Assembly: GCA_910575695.1 (NCBI GenBank)
Contig: CAJTGJ010000013.1
Location: 1-64,000 of the forward strand
DNA length: 64,000 nucleotides
Direction of reading: 5' to 3'
DNA from: Oscillospiraceae bacterium
Lineage (GTDB): Bacteria; Bacillota; Clostridia; Oscillospirales; Oscillospiraceae
The notes under the pieces were generated by a model. It saw nothing but the letters and a program-made list of their open reading frames with translations. It ran no database searches and was not told the DNA's origin. Below are positions 7,696 through 14,853 of the stretch, piece after piece (within the stretch, counting starts at the first letter, position 1; the number at the start of each line of letters is the position of its first letter). Both the position numbers and the translations under genes were made by a program.

Positions 7696-8261
7696 TTCCA
7701 ACACCTCTCTATTTTTCGCAACACCCGTTCGGGCACATTCTTTGTCTTACCAGTGTTTGCACAAACGATTTTGCCCATTGATTTCATCCCGGCGGTTTTG
7801 AAAAACTCATCCATGTTTCGTATTGCTCCCCTGCTCTGTCCAAATATCCACGAGAAAGGAGCTGGCGTATTACAGGCAGTCAAGAGCACATATTTTTTTC
7901 CGGACAATCGAGGTTTTGGAAATGCCGCTGTTTCCTCCATAGCAGTTCCCAGCAGACGATCAAATAAATTTTTTACTGGGGCAGGAACATTAGCCCAATA
8001 TGTAGGAGCCGCAAGGACTACAATCTGACTTTCGTGCAGCAAAGAAATGATTTCTTCTATATCGTCTTTTTGAACACACATTCCAGAAGTTAAGCATCTT
8101 CTGCATCCAGCGCAAAAGGCCAACCGTTTTTCGTACAAATTGATTTTAGCAATGGTATATCCCGCTTTTTCCGCTTCACAAATTGAATGGTTTAACATAG
8201 TGGCGGTTGCTCCATCTATGTGGGGACTGCCCAAAATAGCAAGTACACGTTTTGGCCTCAT
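7692..8261 (-). CDS. NAD(P)H-dependent FMN reductase / flavodoxin-fold protein
   Basis: 189 residues with the flavodoxin-like opening KRVLAILGSPHIDGATATML (phosphate-binding loop) and the motif LAAPTYWANVPAPVKNLFDRL that contacts the flavin ring. A cysteine cluster CAGCRRC...GMC (about residues 50-62) resembles iron-sulfur flavoproteins. Likely reduces FMN or quinone-like substrates with NAD(P)H in the cytoplasm. It overlaps the TetR gene by 4 bp (ATGA), so it belongs to the same operon and is probably derepressed by the TetR ligand. Confidence 0.88.
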   Translation of the reverse strand: MRPKRVLAILGSPHIDGATATMLNHSICEAEKAGYTIAKINLYEKRLAFCAGCRRCLTSGMCVQKDDIEEIISLLHESQIVVLAAPTYWANVPAPVKNLFDRLLGTAMEETAAFPKPRLSGKKYVLLTACNTPAPFSWIFGQSRGAIRNMDEFFKTAGMKSMGKIVCANTGKTKNVPERVLRKIERCWK

Positions 8262-8902
8262 TCTGGTTCCTCCGTATTTGCGATAGATTGATAGATCATG
8301 TTAAAACCATGTTGAAGAAATTCATTCCGGGACATATCCATTGTCTTTTGGATGTAATCTTTTTTGTTTGCCGCCAAAAGAATAAGTCCCGACAGCATCC
8401 CCCAGCATGAAAATGAAGTTGGCATAAGTTCTATATCACGGCGCAAATCACCGCTTTCAATGCCGGACAGCAAAAGCCCTTTTATCATTTTATTTATTTC
8501 TTCCCCAATCTCATAGCTTTCTTTTTCTTCCGGGAAAAAGTCTTGATTTTCAAAATTAACATTGATTTTATCAAGCATCATCTTGAAATAGAAAGGGTAT
8601 TCGTCCTGATACCGTGTTAACTCTTTGCAAATCAAATCATACTTTGCTCTCGTGGACGTTTGAAGTTGTAAAGCAGAAGAAATATAGGAACACAGTTTTT
8701 TCATACTGTCCAAGACTAATATGCTTACGATTTCTTCTTTGTTTTCAAAGTACACATAGAGGGTTGCCTTGCTATATCCCGCCGCTTTTGCTATGTCGTC
8801 CATAGATGTTGCGGAAATACCTCTTTCAGCAAATAGTTCAGAAGCTACTGATGCAATATTGTCTCGATGCACACTCCTTGGTTCCTTTTTTCTTCGGGCC
8901 AT
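8258..8902 (-). CDS. TetR-family transcriptional regulator
   Basis: 214 residues. The N-terminal TetR helix-turn-helix reads ASELFAERGISATSMDDIAKAAGYSKATLYVYFENKEEI (shown in parts: AERGISATSMDDIAKAAGYS, then KATLYVYFENKEE). The C-terminal ligand domain is unspecific. First gene of the flavin operon. A 31-bp perfect palindrome covers its promoter, so autorepression is expected. The ligand is unknown; control of a redox pair suggests a quinone, flavin or xenobiotic. Confidence 0.93.
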   Translation of the reverse strand: MARRKKEPRSVHRDNIASVASELFAERGISATSMDDIAKAAGYSKATLYVYFENKEEIVSILVLDSMKKLCSYISSALQLQTSTRAKYDLICKELTRYQDEYPFYFKMMLDKINVNFENQDFFPEEKESYEIGEEINKMIKGLLLSGIESGDLRRDIELMPTSFSCWGMLSGLILLAANKKDYIQKTMDMSRNEFLQHGFNMIYQSIANTEEPE

Positions 8903-8913
8903 AAGTTCATCTC

Positions 8914-8944
8914 CCTATAATTAAACTTACGGTTTAATTATAGG
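8914..8944. promoter_or_regulatory. TetR operator palindrome
   Basis: CCTATAATTAAAC (8914-8926), 5-bp spacer, GTTTAATTATAGG (8932-8944): perfect 13-bp arms. It covers the -10 box and the transcription start of the minus-strand promoter, the expected place for TetR autorepression. Confidence 0.85.
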
Positions 8945-8965
8945 ACAAGACGGCCTGTTTGTCAA
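8937..8965 (-). promoter_or_regulatory. Consensus sigma-A promoter of the flavin operon
   Basis: On the minus strand TTGACA (8960-8965), exactly 17 bp, TATAAT (8937-8942). Both boxes match consensus perfectly. It drives tetR, the FMN reductase, the FMN-binding protein and probably the KTR gene. Confidence 0.88.
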
Positions 8966-9022
8966 CAGGATACTTAATATTGGTTCAATCAGCGTACTCC
9001 ACCTACATAAATTTTCAAGAAA

Positions 9023-9066
9023 AAACAAGGGAGTTTCTGGTTTGGGCAACCATAACTCCCTTGTTT
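9023..9066. terminator. Long hairpin near right end of the 6-kb element
   Basis: AAACAAGGGAGTT (9023-9035) and AACTCCCTTGTTT (9054-9066) form a perfect 13-bp stem with an 18-nt loop. It may be a bidirectional terminator insulating the element end. Confidence 0.55.
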
Positions 9067-9126
9067 GAATGTTTAGTTGTTGTCAGCAACTCCGTATAGT
9101 TTTGTGGTCTTGTCCAAATCAATGAA

Positions 9127-10473
9127 ATCGTTTTTCCCAGCTATGATGTGCGATTCATTGCCGTCAATGATGGGGTGGACAGTGAGCGTGGAGACAATGA
9201 TTTCACCCCGTTTCGTAATCTTTTTAACGATTTTTATGCCAAGGACACCAGTAAAAAGGTCCGTTCCGTGATGAAAGCCCGCGGCACCAGCGGCAAACAT
9301 ATGGGGAAACCGCCTTATGGCTACCGCTCTGACCCGCAGGACAAGGACCACTGGATTTTGGACGAAGAAGCCGCACCAGTGGTCAAGCGTATCTTTGACC
9401 TGACGATTGCTGGAATCGGCCCATGCCGGATTGCCCGAATCCTCGAAGCTGACCAAGTGCCAACGGTCAAGGCCCTCTATGCTATGCGTAAAGGTAAGCC
9501 CGCGCCGGAGCGTCCCTGTCACTGGCATGAGCAGTCTGTGGTTGGTATCCTGGAACGGATGGAGTACACTGGTTGTGTCTGCAACTCCAAGACCTATTCC
9601 AAGTCCTATAAGCTCAAAAAGCGCATTCCCAACGCCAAAGAGGATATGTTCATCCTGCCCGGTACACAGGAGGCCATTGTTCCGCAGGAACAGTGGGACC
9701 GGGTACAGGAGCTGCGGAAGAACAAGCGCCGCGTCACCAAGGGTGAGCGGCAAGGACTGTTTTCCGGACTTCTATTCTGTGCCGACTGCGGAAGTAAGCT
9801 CAACTTCGCCACTTGTAAAAGGTTTGAGGGCAGGCAGGATCGCTACGTCTGCGCCAAATACAGAAGCGGGCGTGGGACTTGTTCGGGGCATATTATCCGA
9901 GAGGAAGTGCTGCGGGATGTGGTGCTGAAGCGTATCCGGGCTGTAACGGAGATGATCCGTTCTGACGTAGAGGGCTTTCAAGAGGATTGGCTGCACTGCC
10001 GCAGAGAGGAGCAGGAAAAGTCTATCCGGGAGGAGAAGCGGCGTCTGGCCCAGGCCAAGAAGCGTCTAGCGGATATTGATGTGCTTATGACCCGTATCTA
10101 CGAAGACATGGTGCTGGGTAATTTGAGCCAGGAACGCTACCAGAAAATGGCTGAAGGCTATGAAGCGGAGCAGGCCAATCTTAACAATGAGATTATCGGT
10201 CTTGAGGATTGGGTGGAAACCCGCGAGGAAATGGACAACAGCTTTGACCAGTTCGCCGCTTTGGTCGAGAAATATGTGGACATCCCGGAGCTGACACCGA
10301 CCATTGTAAACGAGTTTATCAAAAAGATCATCGTCTATGCGCCGGAGAAGCAGGGAACCAAGCGGATTCAGAAGGTCAGAATCATCTTCAACTTCCTGGA
10401 TGAGTTGGATACGCCGGAAATCGGTGAGCCCGTCATCACAGAAACCACTTATGGACGCGGAAAGACGGCGTGA
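9127..10473 (+). pseudogene. Serine recombinase, 5' part cut off by the 6-kb element
   Basis: The frame is open from 9100 and becomes homologous at 9127 (IVFPSYDVRFIAVNDGVDS), mid catalytic domain. A GTG at 9148 gives a 441-residue product, but it has no ribosome-binding site and lacks the catalytic serine. The rest of the protein is intact: the E helix with KDTSKKVRSVMKARG, the recombinase domain, the zinc-ribbon (LFCADCG ... YVCAKYRSGRGTCSG), a coiled coil and a complete C-terminus. It matches in frame the fragment at 3034-3084. It would be restored by precise excision of the inserted element(s). Confidence 0.88.
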
Positions 10474-10489
10474 TCGTGCGATCACGCCG
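10466..10489 (+). terminator. Palindromic hairpin at the recombinase stop
   Basis: CGGCGTGATCG and CGATCACGCCG form a perfect 11-bp stem with a 2-nt centre, overlapping the stop codon. No U-run follows. Confidence 0.4.
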
Positions 10490-10955
10490 CCCTCTGCGGC
10501 AATAGTTCCCTATCACCTTTTACCCTTGCGGTTCAAGGGGTTTAGCTTGGTGGAGACTACAGAACTCGAACGACATTTAACAAATGATGCCGTTGTTCCT
10601 CAAGCATTGTTTGATGATGTTCCGTCCCACCGAAAAAGCCCGTCAGGCCTTGTGCTACAAGGCTTCGAGAGTATCTAAAAGCAAAAAGCGTTGGGAGACA
10701 ACGTTTTCCAGATTTGAAGGGCGTTGCAAATTTTCTGCAAGTTTTTTGCCCTTTTTGTGCCCCGGCAGGCCTCCATCTGTTGTTACGTGTTGTCAAATTT
10801 TATAGAGAAATAGATGCTATCTATGCACAAGCAATCAATTCCTTTTGAATGCCATAACCTTTTTCCAATTGTCGGGTAGTCCCATCATATTAGACTTTGA
10901 ACGCATTTAGTTCCCACAGCATAATCCGCAAATCATGTAGAAAGGGGCATAAAGT
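10474..10955. other. Gene-free junction region between left elements and ICE
   Basis: 482 bp with no convincing open frame on either strand and mixed base composition. It contains a CCCTT/AAGGG stem (about 10523-10539), the tRNA-3'-end-like sequence (10548-10571), and A/T-rich sequence before the first ICE gene. I read it as the boundary between the serine-recombinase cluster and the conjugative element. Confidence 0.5.
10548..10571 (-). other. tRNA 3'-end-like sequence, possible ICE attachment site
   Basis: The minus strand reads GTTCGAGT, TCTGT, AGTCTCC, A, CCA: a T-loop, the 3' side of a T-stem, the 3' side of an acceptor stem and an encoded CCA. The similarity stops immediately upstream, and no complete tRNA or tmRNA can be drawn. 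Isolated tRNA 3' ends are typical attL/attR copies left by tyrosine-integrase ICEs. No integrase is visible in the window. Confidence 0.35.
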
Positions 10956-11777
10956 ATGCCAGATTATCAGCTTCAAATCAAGCAGCTCGTATCCTACCCG
11001 CGCTGCCGTATCTACCGAGAATTTCTTCAAACCATGATCGCCGACCGGGGCGTCCGCACAAGCGGGCGCCCCGGTCTTTTTTGTTTTTCCGTCCTCTGCT
11101 CTTACGCCAATTTCCGCACCTCGTACCTGTGCCTCGACGGCCTGACCTATACCATCTATCCCGGCGAGTGGATCTGCCGGGTGGGAGAGCTCACCACCGC
11201 CCTGCGGCTGCGTTCCCGCCGCCGGACGCTGGAGGTGCTGGATACCCTTCAAAACCGGCACCTCATCCAATACTCCCTGCTGGGGCGGGGGAACCTGATT
11301 AGGTACAAAATCACAAATTGGCACCGCCACAACACCGTGTTGGACTACAACTGCCCCTGCCAGAAGGAGACCGGCTTCTTCTTCCTGCCTGTTACCACTG
11401 CCACGGAGCTGGTGGGGGCCGAGAAGTGCTCTGAAATGGATATTCTGTTAGATCTGTGGATCTCAGCGGTGTACCGGGACGACCAGGTACAGGGCTCCTT
11501 CGATGGTCCGGTGGTCTATCTGAGAAATGGGACGGGCAGCCCCCTGGTGTCCTACTCCGAGCTGGCCCAGCGGTGGGGACTGTCCAAGGCCACAGTGGGA
11601 AGGGTGCTGCGCAAGCTGGAGAAGGCGGGTCACATCGCCCTGCTCACCTTTCCCGGCAGGCATGGCACGGCCATCTACCTGCAAAATTACCTGTCCACCA
11701 TGTTCCAGATTTCCGACGTGATGGTGGACAAGGACGAAGTGGCCATGTCCCTCAACATCCGGGTTCCCCTCCCGTAA
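10956..11777 (+). CDS. Winged-helix regulator or replication-initiator-like protein
   Basis: 273 residues, start after AAAGGGG with 8-bp spacing. It has two winged-helix-like segments. The first is at about residues 60-125 (LTYTIYPGEWICRVGELTTA ... RTLEVLDTLQNRHLIQYSLL). The second is at about 195-245 (VSYSELAQRWGLSKATVGRVL, RKLEKAGHIALLTFPGRHG). The layout, with paired DNA-binding domains as first gene of the element, resembles replication initiators and regulators of plasmids/ICEs, but no family is certain. The second half is a confident MarR/GntR-like DNA-reading head. Confidence 0.75.
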   Translation: MPDYQLQIKQLVSYPRCRIYREFLQTMIADRGVRTSGRPGLFCFSVLCSYANFRTSYLCLDGLTYTIYPGEWICRVGELTTALRLRSRRRTLEVLDTLQNRHLIQYSLLGRGNLIRYKITNWHRHNTVLDYNCPCQKETGFFFLPVTTATELVGAEKCSEMDILLDLWISAVYRDDQVQGSFDGPVVYLRNGTGSPLVSYSELAQRWGLSKATVGRVLRKLEKAGHIALLTFPGRHGTAIYLQNYLSTMFQISDVMVDKDEVAMSLNIRVPLP

Positions 11778-11784
11778 GCCCGAA

Positions 11785-12090
11785 ATGCCGGAGGGCAGCG
11801 GTTCAAACGAGGAAATTATCGTTTCAAAACCGGCGCAGGAAGTCATGGCCAGGAAAGTGCTTCAACTCCTTGCGCTGCAAGGGATTGGCTGTGCTCAATG
11901 TCCACGGATGACATATAAGTTATATGCTTTGTCCCGCGACAGCCAAGGTATCGTTGAAAGGGACACGTTGGTTAGGCGTTTTCGCATGGACGTGATGTGC
12001 CCCAGCGGTGTCCCGGCGTACACATTCGAGATTTCCACAACACCTGTGGATGGTTCGCCCAATGTTTGCGGTGAGGGGGTGGGCGCATGA
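11785..12090 (+). CDS. Small unknown protein upstream of radical SAM gene
   Basis: Up to 101 residues; a second start at 11842 (AGGAAG just upstream) would give 82. It has four cysteines, including a CAQC pair. Its stop overlaps the radical SAM start by 4 bp (ATGA), which supports real translation and coupling. No domain recognised. Base composition is slightly lower in GC than its neighbours. It could be a partner or even a substrate of the radical SAM enzyme, but nothing in the sequence proves this. Confidence 0.5.
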   Translation: MPEGSGSNEEIIVSKPAQEVMARKVLQLLALQGIGCAQCPRMTYKLYALSRDSQGIVERDTLVRRFRMDVMCPSGVPAYTFEISTTPVDGSPNVCGEGVGA

Positions 12091-12989
12091 AGATTGCCCT
12101 CGTCGATGTAGATGGGCACAGCGGATTCCCCAATCTGGCACTCATGAAGCTGTCCGCCTGGCACAAGCGTCATGGCGATGAAGTGAGCTGGTGGAGCGGA
12201 TTTGAGCACTACGACCGGGTGTACCTGTCCAAAGTGTTTACCTTCACCCCGGACCACGACACCGCCATCGACGCCGATGAGATCGTCACCGGGGGCACGG
12301 GGTACAAGGATTACCGCTGGCTGCCCCCTGAGATCGAGGCCATAGCCCCGGATTACAGCCTCTATCCCCGGTTCACCCGCGCCGTTGGATTCCTGACCCG
12401 GGGCTGTCCGAACCAATGTCCCTGGTGCATCGTGCCCCGCAAGGAGGGGGATATCCGCCCCGCCGCCGATTGGGACGACATCGTGCGCCCGGACAGCCGG
12501 GAGATCGTGTTCCTGGACAACAATGTGCTGGCCTCAGACCATGGCCTGGAGCAGATCAAGCAGATGGGCTATGAAAAGGTGTGGGTGGACTTCAACCAGG
12601 GCCTGGACGCACGGCTCGTCACGCCGAAAGTGGCAAAGCTGCTGGCCGGCCTGCACTGGATCAGATTTGTCCGCCTGTCCTGCGACACCAGCGCCATGCT
12701 CCCGGTGGTGGAGCGGGCTGTGTCCTATCTCCGGGAGGCTGGGATCGCCAAATCCAGGCTGTGGGCCTATGTGCTGGTGGAGGATGTGGAGGACGCTCAC
12801 CGCCGGGTACTGACGCTGGAGCGGATGGGCGTCCTGCCCTTTGCCCAGCCATACCGGGACTCTGACGGCGGCGAACCCACCAGTGAGCAGCGGGCCTTTG
12901 CCCGGTGGGTCAATATCAGGCCCGTACACAAATCATGCACATGGGAAGAGTACGATGACCCAGGAAAGGAAGGTCAGCATGGCAGGTAA
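12087..12989 (+). CDS. Radical SAM protein
   Basis: 300 residues. The 4Fe-4S/SAM motif is C-P-N-Q-C-P-W-C (CxxxCxxC, about residues 110-117) after the strand GFLTRGC. The N-terminal 90 residues (KIALVDVDGHSGFPNLALMK ...) resemble the open-fold region before the TIM barrel in archaeal and phage-type radical SAM proteins of B12-binding-like architecture. The C-terminus after residue 260 is short. Substrate unknown. Such genes occur in several clostridial ICEs and phages. It is translationally coupled to the gene before it. Confidence 0.85.
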   Translation: MKIALVDVDGHSGFPNLALMKLSAWHKRHGDEVSWWSGFEHYDRVYLSKVFTFTPDHDTAIDADEIVTGGTGYKDYRWLPPEIEAIAPDYSLYPRFTRAVGFLTRGCPNQCPWCIVPRKEGDIRPAADWDDIVRPDSREIVFLDNNVLASDHGLEQIKQMGYEKVWVDFNQGLDARLVTPKVAKLLAGLHWIRFVRLSCDTSAMLPVVERAVSYLREAGIAKSRLWAYVLVEDVEDAHRRVLTLERMGVLPFAQPYRDSDGGEPTSEQRAFARWVNIRPVHKSCTWEEYDDPGKEGQHGR

Positions 12990-13509
12990 GCGGAAACAGC
13001 AGGATGTTACAGAGGACCCCCGGTATCACGACACCCGGAAACTCCTGAAGAAATATCGGGACGTGAGCTGGAGCCTGGAGTTGTCGGTGCAGCGGCTGAG
13101 GAACCAGTTCCATGTGGAATACGGAACGGACATTGATGATTTTCTGGACACGGTCTATCTGGCCGGGGCGGATCTGGGCGGCACCGAACTGGAGCACCAT
13201 GCCCAGTGCATTGAGCGCAGCCATAAAATGCTGACGCTTCTGGAAAATGCCGTGGAGCTGCTCCGAAACAAGCACAAAAATGGTGAAGCCTATTACTGGA
13301 TTTTATACTATTCGTATCTGTCCCCGCAGCAGTATCAGAACACGGAAGAAATCATTGAACAGCTCCGGCCCCATATTCGGGATATCAGCAGGACGACCTA
13401 TTTTCGTAAACAGGAGCAGGCTATTCAAGCGCTCAGCGCTATCCTATGGGGCTATACCGCACAGGACAGCAACGCGATTTTGGCCGGTTTTATCCCGCCG
13501 CAGACCTGA
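12979..13509 (+). CDS. Phage-type transcriptional activator (DUF1492/RinA-like)
   Basis: 176 residues from the ATG after AGGAAGG (7 bp); an in-frame ATG at 12955 is less well placed. A helical N-terminus is followed by LLRNKHKNGEAYYWILYYSY and a C-terminal helix-turn-helix (ISRTTYFRKQEQAIQALSAI). This is the layout of DUF1492, RinA and ArpU-type proteins, which activate late operons in phages and islands. It lies directly before the 11-bp repeat array and the promoter of the T4SS genes, so it is the natural candidate for binding there. Family call moderate, role inferred. Confidence 0.65.
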   Translation: MAGKRKQQDVTEDPRYHDTRKLLKKYRDVSWSLELSVQRLRNQFHVEYGTDIDDFLDTVYLAGADLGGTELEHHAQCIERSHKMLTLLENAVELLRNKHKNGEAYYWILYYSYLSPQQYQNTEEIIEQLRPHIRDISRTTYFRKQEQAIQALSAILWGYTAQDSNAILAGFIPPQT

Positions 13510-13521
13510 CTTTTAATTTAG

Positions 13522-13587
13522 ATGGGAGTGGATTGGGACTGTTTTGGGACTATATTGGGACTGTTTTGGAATTGACGCGGGACTTCA
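13522..13587 (+). repeat. Six 11-bp direct repeats in front of the T4SS promoter
   Basis: Units of the form TTGGGACTNTT with GGGA at 13524, 13535, 13546, 13557, (GGAA at 13568) and 13579: six units at exactly 11-bp steps, on one face of the helix. The last two straddle the -35 box. They are probable activator sites for the transfer operon. Confidence 0.8.
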
Positions 13588-13600
13588 TATGTGTTAAGAT
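13572..13600 (+). promoter_or_regulatory. Promoter of the T4SS operon
   Basis: TTGACG (13572-13577), 17 bp, TAAGAT (13595-13600). Embedded at the downstream end of the repeat array; weak -10 match is consistent with activator dependence. Confidence 0.7.
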
Positions 13601-13646
13601 AGTCATGCTCAAAACTGTAAGCAAAACCGAAAACGGCCGCGGGACA

Positions 13647-13668
13647 GACGCCATGGGGCGTCTTTTTT
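13647..13668 (+). terminator. Intrinsic terminator inside the T4SS leader
   Basis: GACGCC-ATGG-GGCGTC followed by TTTTTT. It lies between the promoter and the first structural gene, about 45 nt after the expected transcript start. It would stop transcription unless antitermination occurs. Confidence 0.8.
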
Positions 13669-13748
13669 CATGCTCCTGTGGCAGCGAGACAGCGCCTGGA
13701 CATCGGGCACTGTCTTCGTTTTCACCCAAGCGAAAAGGAGGAATCTGC

Positions 13749-14129
13749 TTGACCAAAGAATTCACCCCGTCCCAGAACGCCCCCAACCGGGGGCCGGACC
13801 CTGGCCGCTGGCTGTACGCCAGCTTCCTGTCCACCAGCCTGACGCCCCTGCTCTCCCGTCCGGCCTACGCGACCACCATCTGGACCAAGGCCAGCGAGGT
13901 CATGAAGGATGTCTACACCCAGATCCTGGGCATCTCCACCATCGCCGCCATCGTCACTGCCGCCGTGGCCCTGCTGATGATGAACTTCTCACGCTCCGGG
14001 CGCACAGTGGACGAGTCCCGCTCCTGGCTGAAGCGCATCGTCATCACCTGGATCATCCTCAACTCCCTGGGCTTTATCATGGCCTACGTCACCCCCTTCT
14101 TCTCCGGCGGCCAGTGGACCGCGCCGTAA
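13749..14129 (+). CDS. VirB2/TrbC-like pilin-type membrane protein
   Basis: 126 residues from a TTG that follows AAGGAGG by 7 bp. Short N-terminal tail, signal-like segment ending LLSRPAYA, then two hydrophobic helices (ILGISTIAAIVTAAVALLMM and IVITWIILNSLGFIMAYVTPFF). The layout fits VirB2/TrbC pilin-like subunits of Gram-positive T4SSs. First gene of the transfer operon, abutting the next gene with no gap. Confidence 0.65.
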   Translation: MTKEFTPSQNAPNRGPDPGRWLYASFLSTSLTPLLSRPAYATTIWTKASEVMKDVYTQILGISTIAAIVTAAVALLMMNFSRSGRTVDESRSWLKRIVITWIILNSLGFIMAYVTPFFSGGQWTAP

Positions 14130-14840
14130 ATGGGAATTTTAGATGGTATCGTAGAATGGATTGCGGAACAAGTCATGAACGGTCTGGATCTGATCAACAC
14201 CTCAGTTTTGGGCGCTCTGGGCTGTGATATGACCACGTTTCTGCGCTACTTCCCAGCGGCGGAGACCATGTACGAGGTTTTCGTGGCCCTGGCCATCGGT
14301 CTCATTCTGCTGCTCTGGGTGTGGAACCTGTTCAAAAACTTTGGCCTGGGCGCAGGCTCCGAGGCCGAGGATCCCATCAAGCTCACCATCCGGGCGGTAC
14401 TGTTCATCATCCTGGTCTGGTACGCGGGCGATATCGTGGATCTGGTTCTGGACATCGGCGGTACGCCCTACAGCTGGATCTTGACGGGAAACCTCCCCAG
14501 CCTGGATTTTGGCAGCTTCAGTTCGGTGCTGCTCACCATCATCGGCGTGTGTGCCAACGGGGCGGTGGCCCTCATCGTCCTCATTCTGGTGCTGATCCTG
14601 GCGTGGAACTACCTGAAGCTCCTGTGTGAAGCGGCGGAGAGGTACGTCCTGCTGGGCGTGCTGGTCTTTACTGCTCCTGTCGCCTTCGCCATGGGGGTGT
14701 CCCACTCCACATCGGATATCTTCAAAAGCTGGTGCCGGATGCTGGCCGGGCAGGTGTTCCTGCTGCTGATGAACGCCTGGTGCCTGAAGCTGTTCACCAG
14801 CATGGTGGGGGCGTTCATTGCCAATCCGCTGTCACTCTGA
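14130..14840 (+). CDS. Polytopic T4SS membrane protein (VirB6/TrbL-like)
   Basis: 236 residues with about five transmembrane helices (about 47-70, 85-107, 130-165, 175-195 and 205-228). The ATG directly follows the TAA of the previous gene. The central WNYLKLLCEAAERYVLLGVLVFTAPVAFAMG stretch (given in part) is typical of the TrbL/VirB6-like channel component next to VirB4 in clostridial elements. It probably forms part of the inner-membrane conduit. Confidence 0.7.
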   Translation: MGILDGIVEWIAEQVMNGLDLINTSVLGALGCDMTTFLRYFPAAETMYEVFVALAIGLILLLWVWNLFKNFGLGAGSEAEDPIKLTIRAVLFIILVWYAGDIVDLVLDIGGTPYSWILTGNLPSLDFGSFSSVLLTIIGVCANGAVALIVLILVLILAWNYLKLLCEAAERYVLLGVLVFTAPVAFAMGVSHSTSDIFKSWCRMLAGQVFLLLMNAWCLKLFTSMVGAFIANPLSL

Positions 14841-14853
14841 ACGGAGGAAACCC

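Larger units (their letters stand above)
3082..9125. mobile_element. About 6.04-kb Tn4451-like mobilizable element inserted in a recombinase gene
   Basis: The left end reads GA-N7-TGGACAAG (GA at 3082-3083, motif 3091-3098). The right end reads CTTGTCCA-N7-GA (motif 9109-9116, GA 9124-9125). The ends are therefore symmetric inverted motifs at identical spacing from a shared GA. Removing the interval restores an uninterrupted serine recombinase frame (ACG GAA then ATC GTT TTT CCC). GA crossover dinucleotides are established for TnpX-type recombinases of Tn4451. Contents: recombinase, small protein, RepA_N-like, Cys-rich VLP, oriT, sigma factor, Cys-rich KTR, FMN-binding protein, FMN reductase, TetR. 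No relaxase is present. Confidence 0.8.

Noticed and set aside
9148-10473. GTG-started 441-codon recombinase as a functional gene
   Set aside because: No RBS, no catalytic serine, and the missing part lies at 3034-3084; treated as a pseudogene.
10548-10571. Complete tRNA gene
   Set aside because: Only the 3' 24 nt match a tRNA; the D-arm and anticodon arm are absent.
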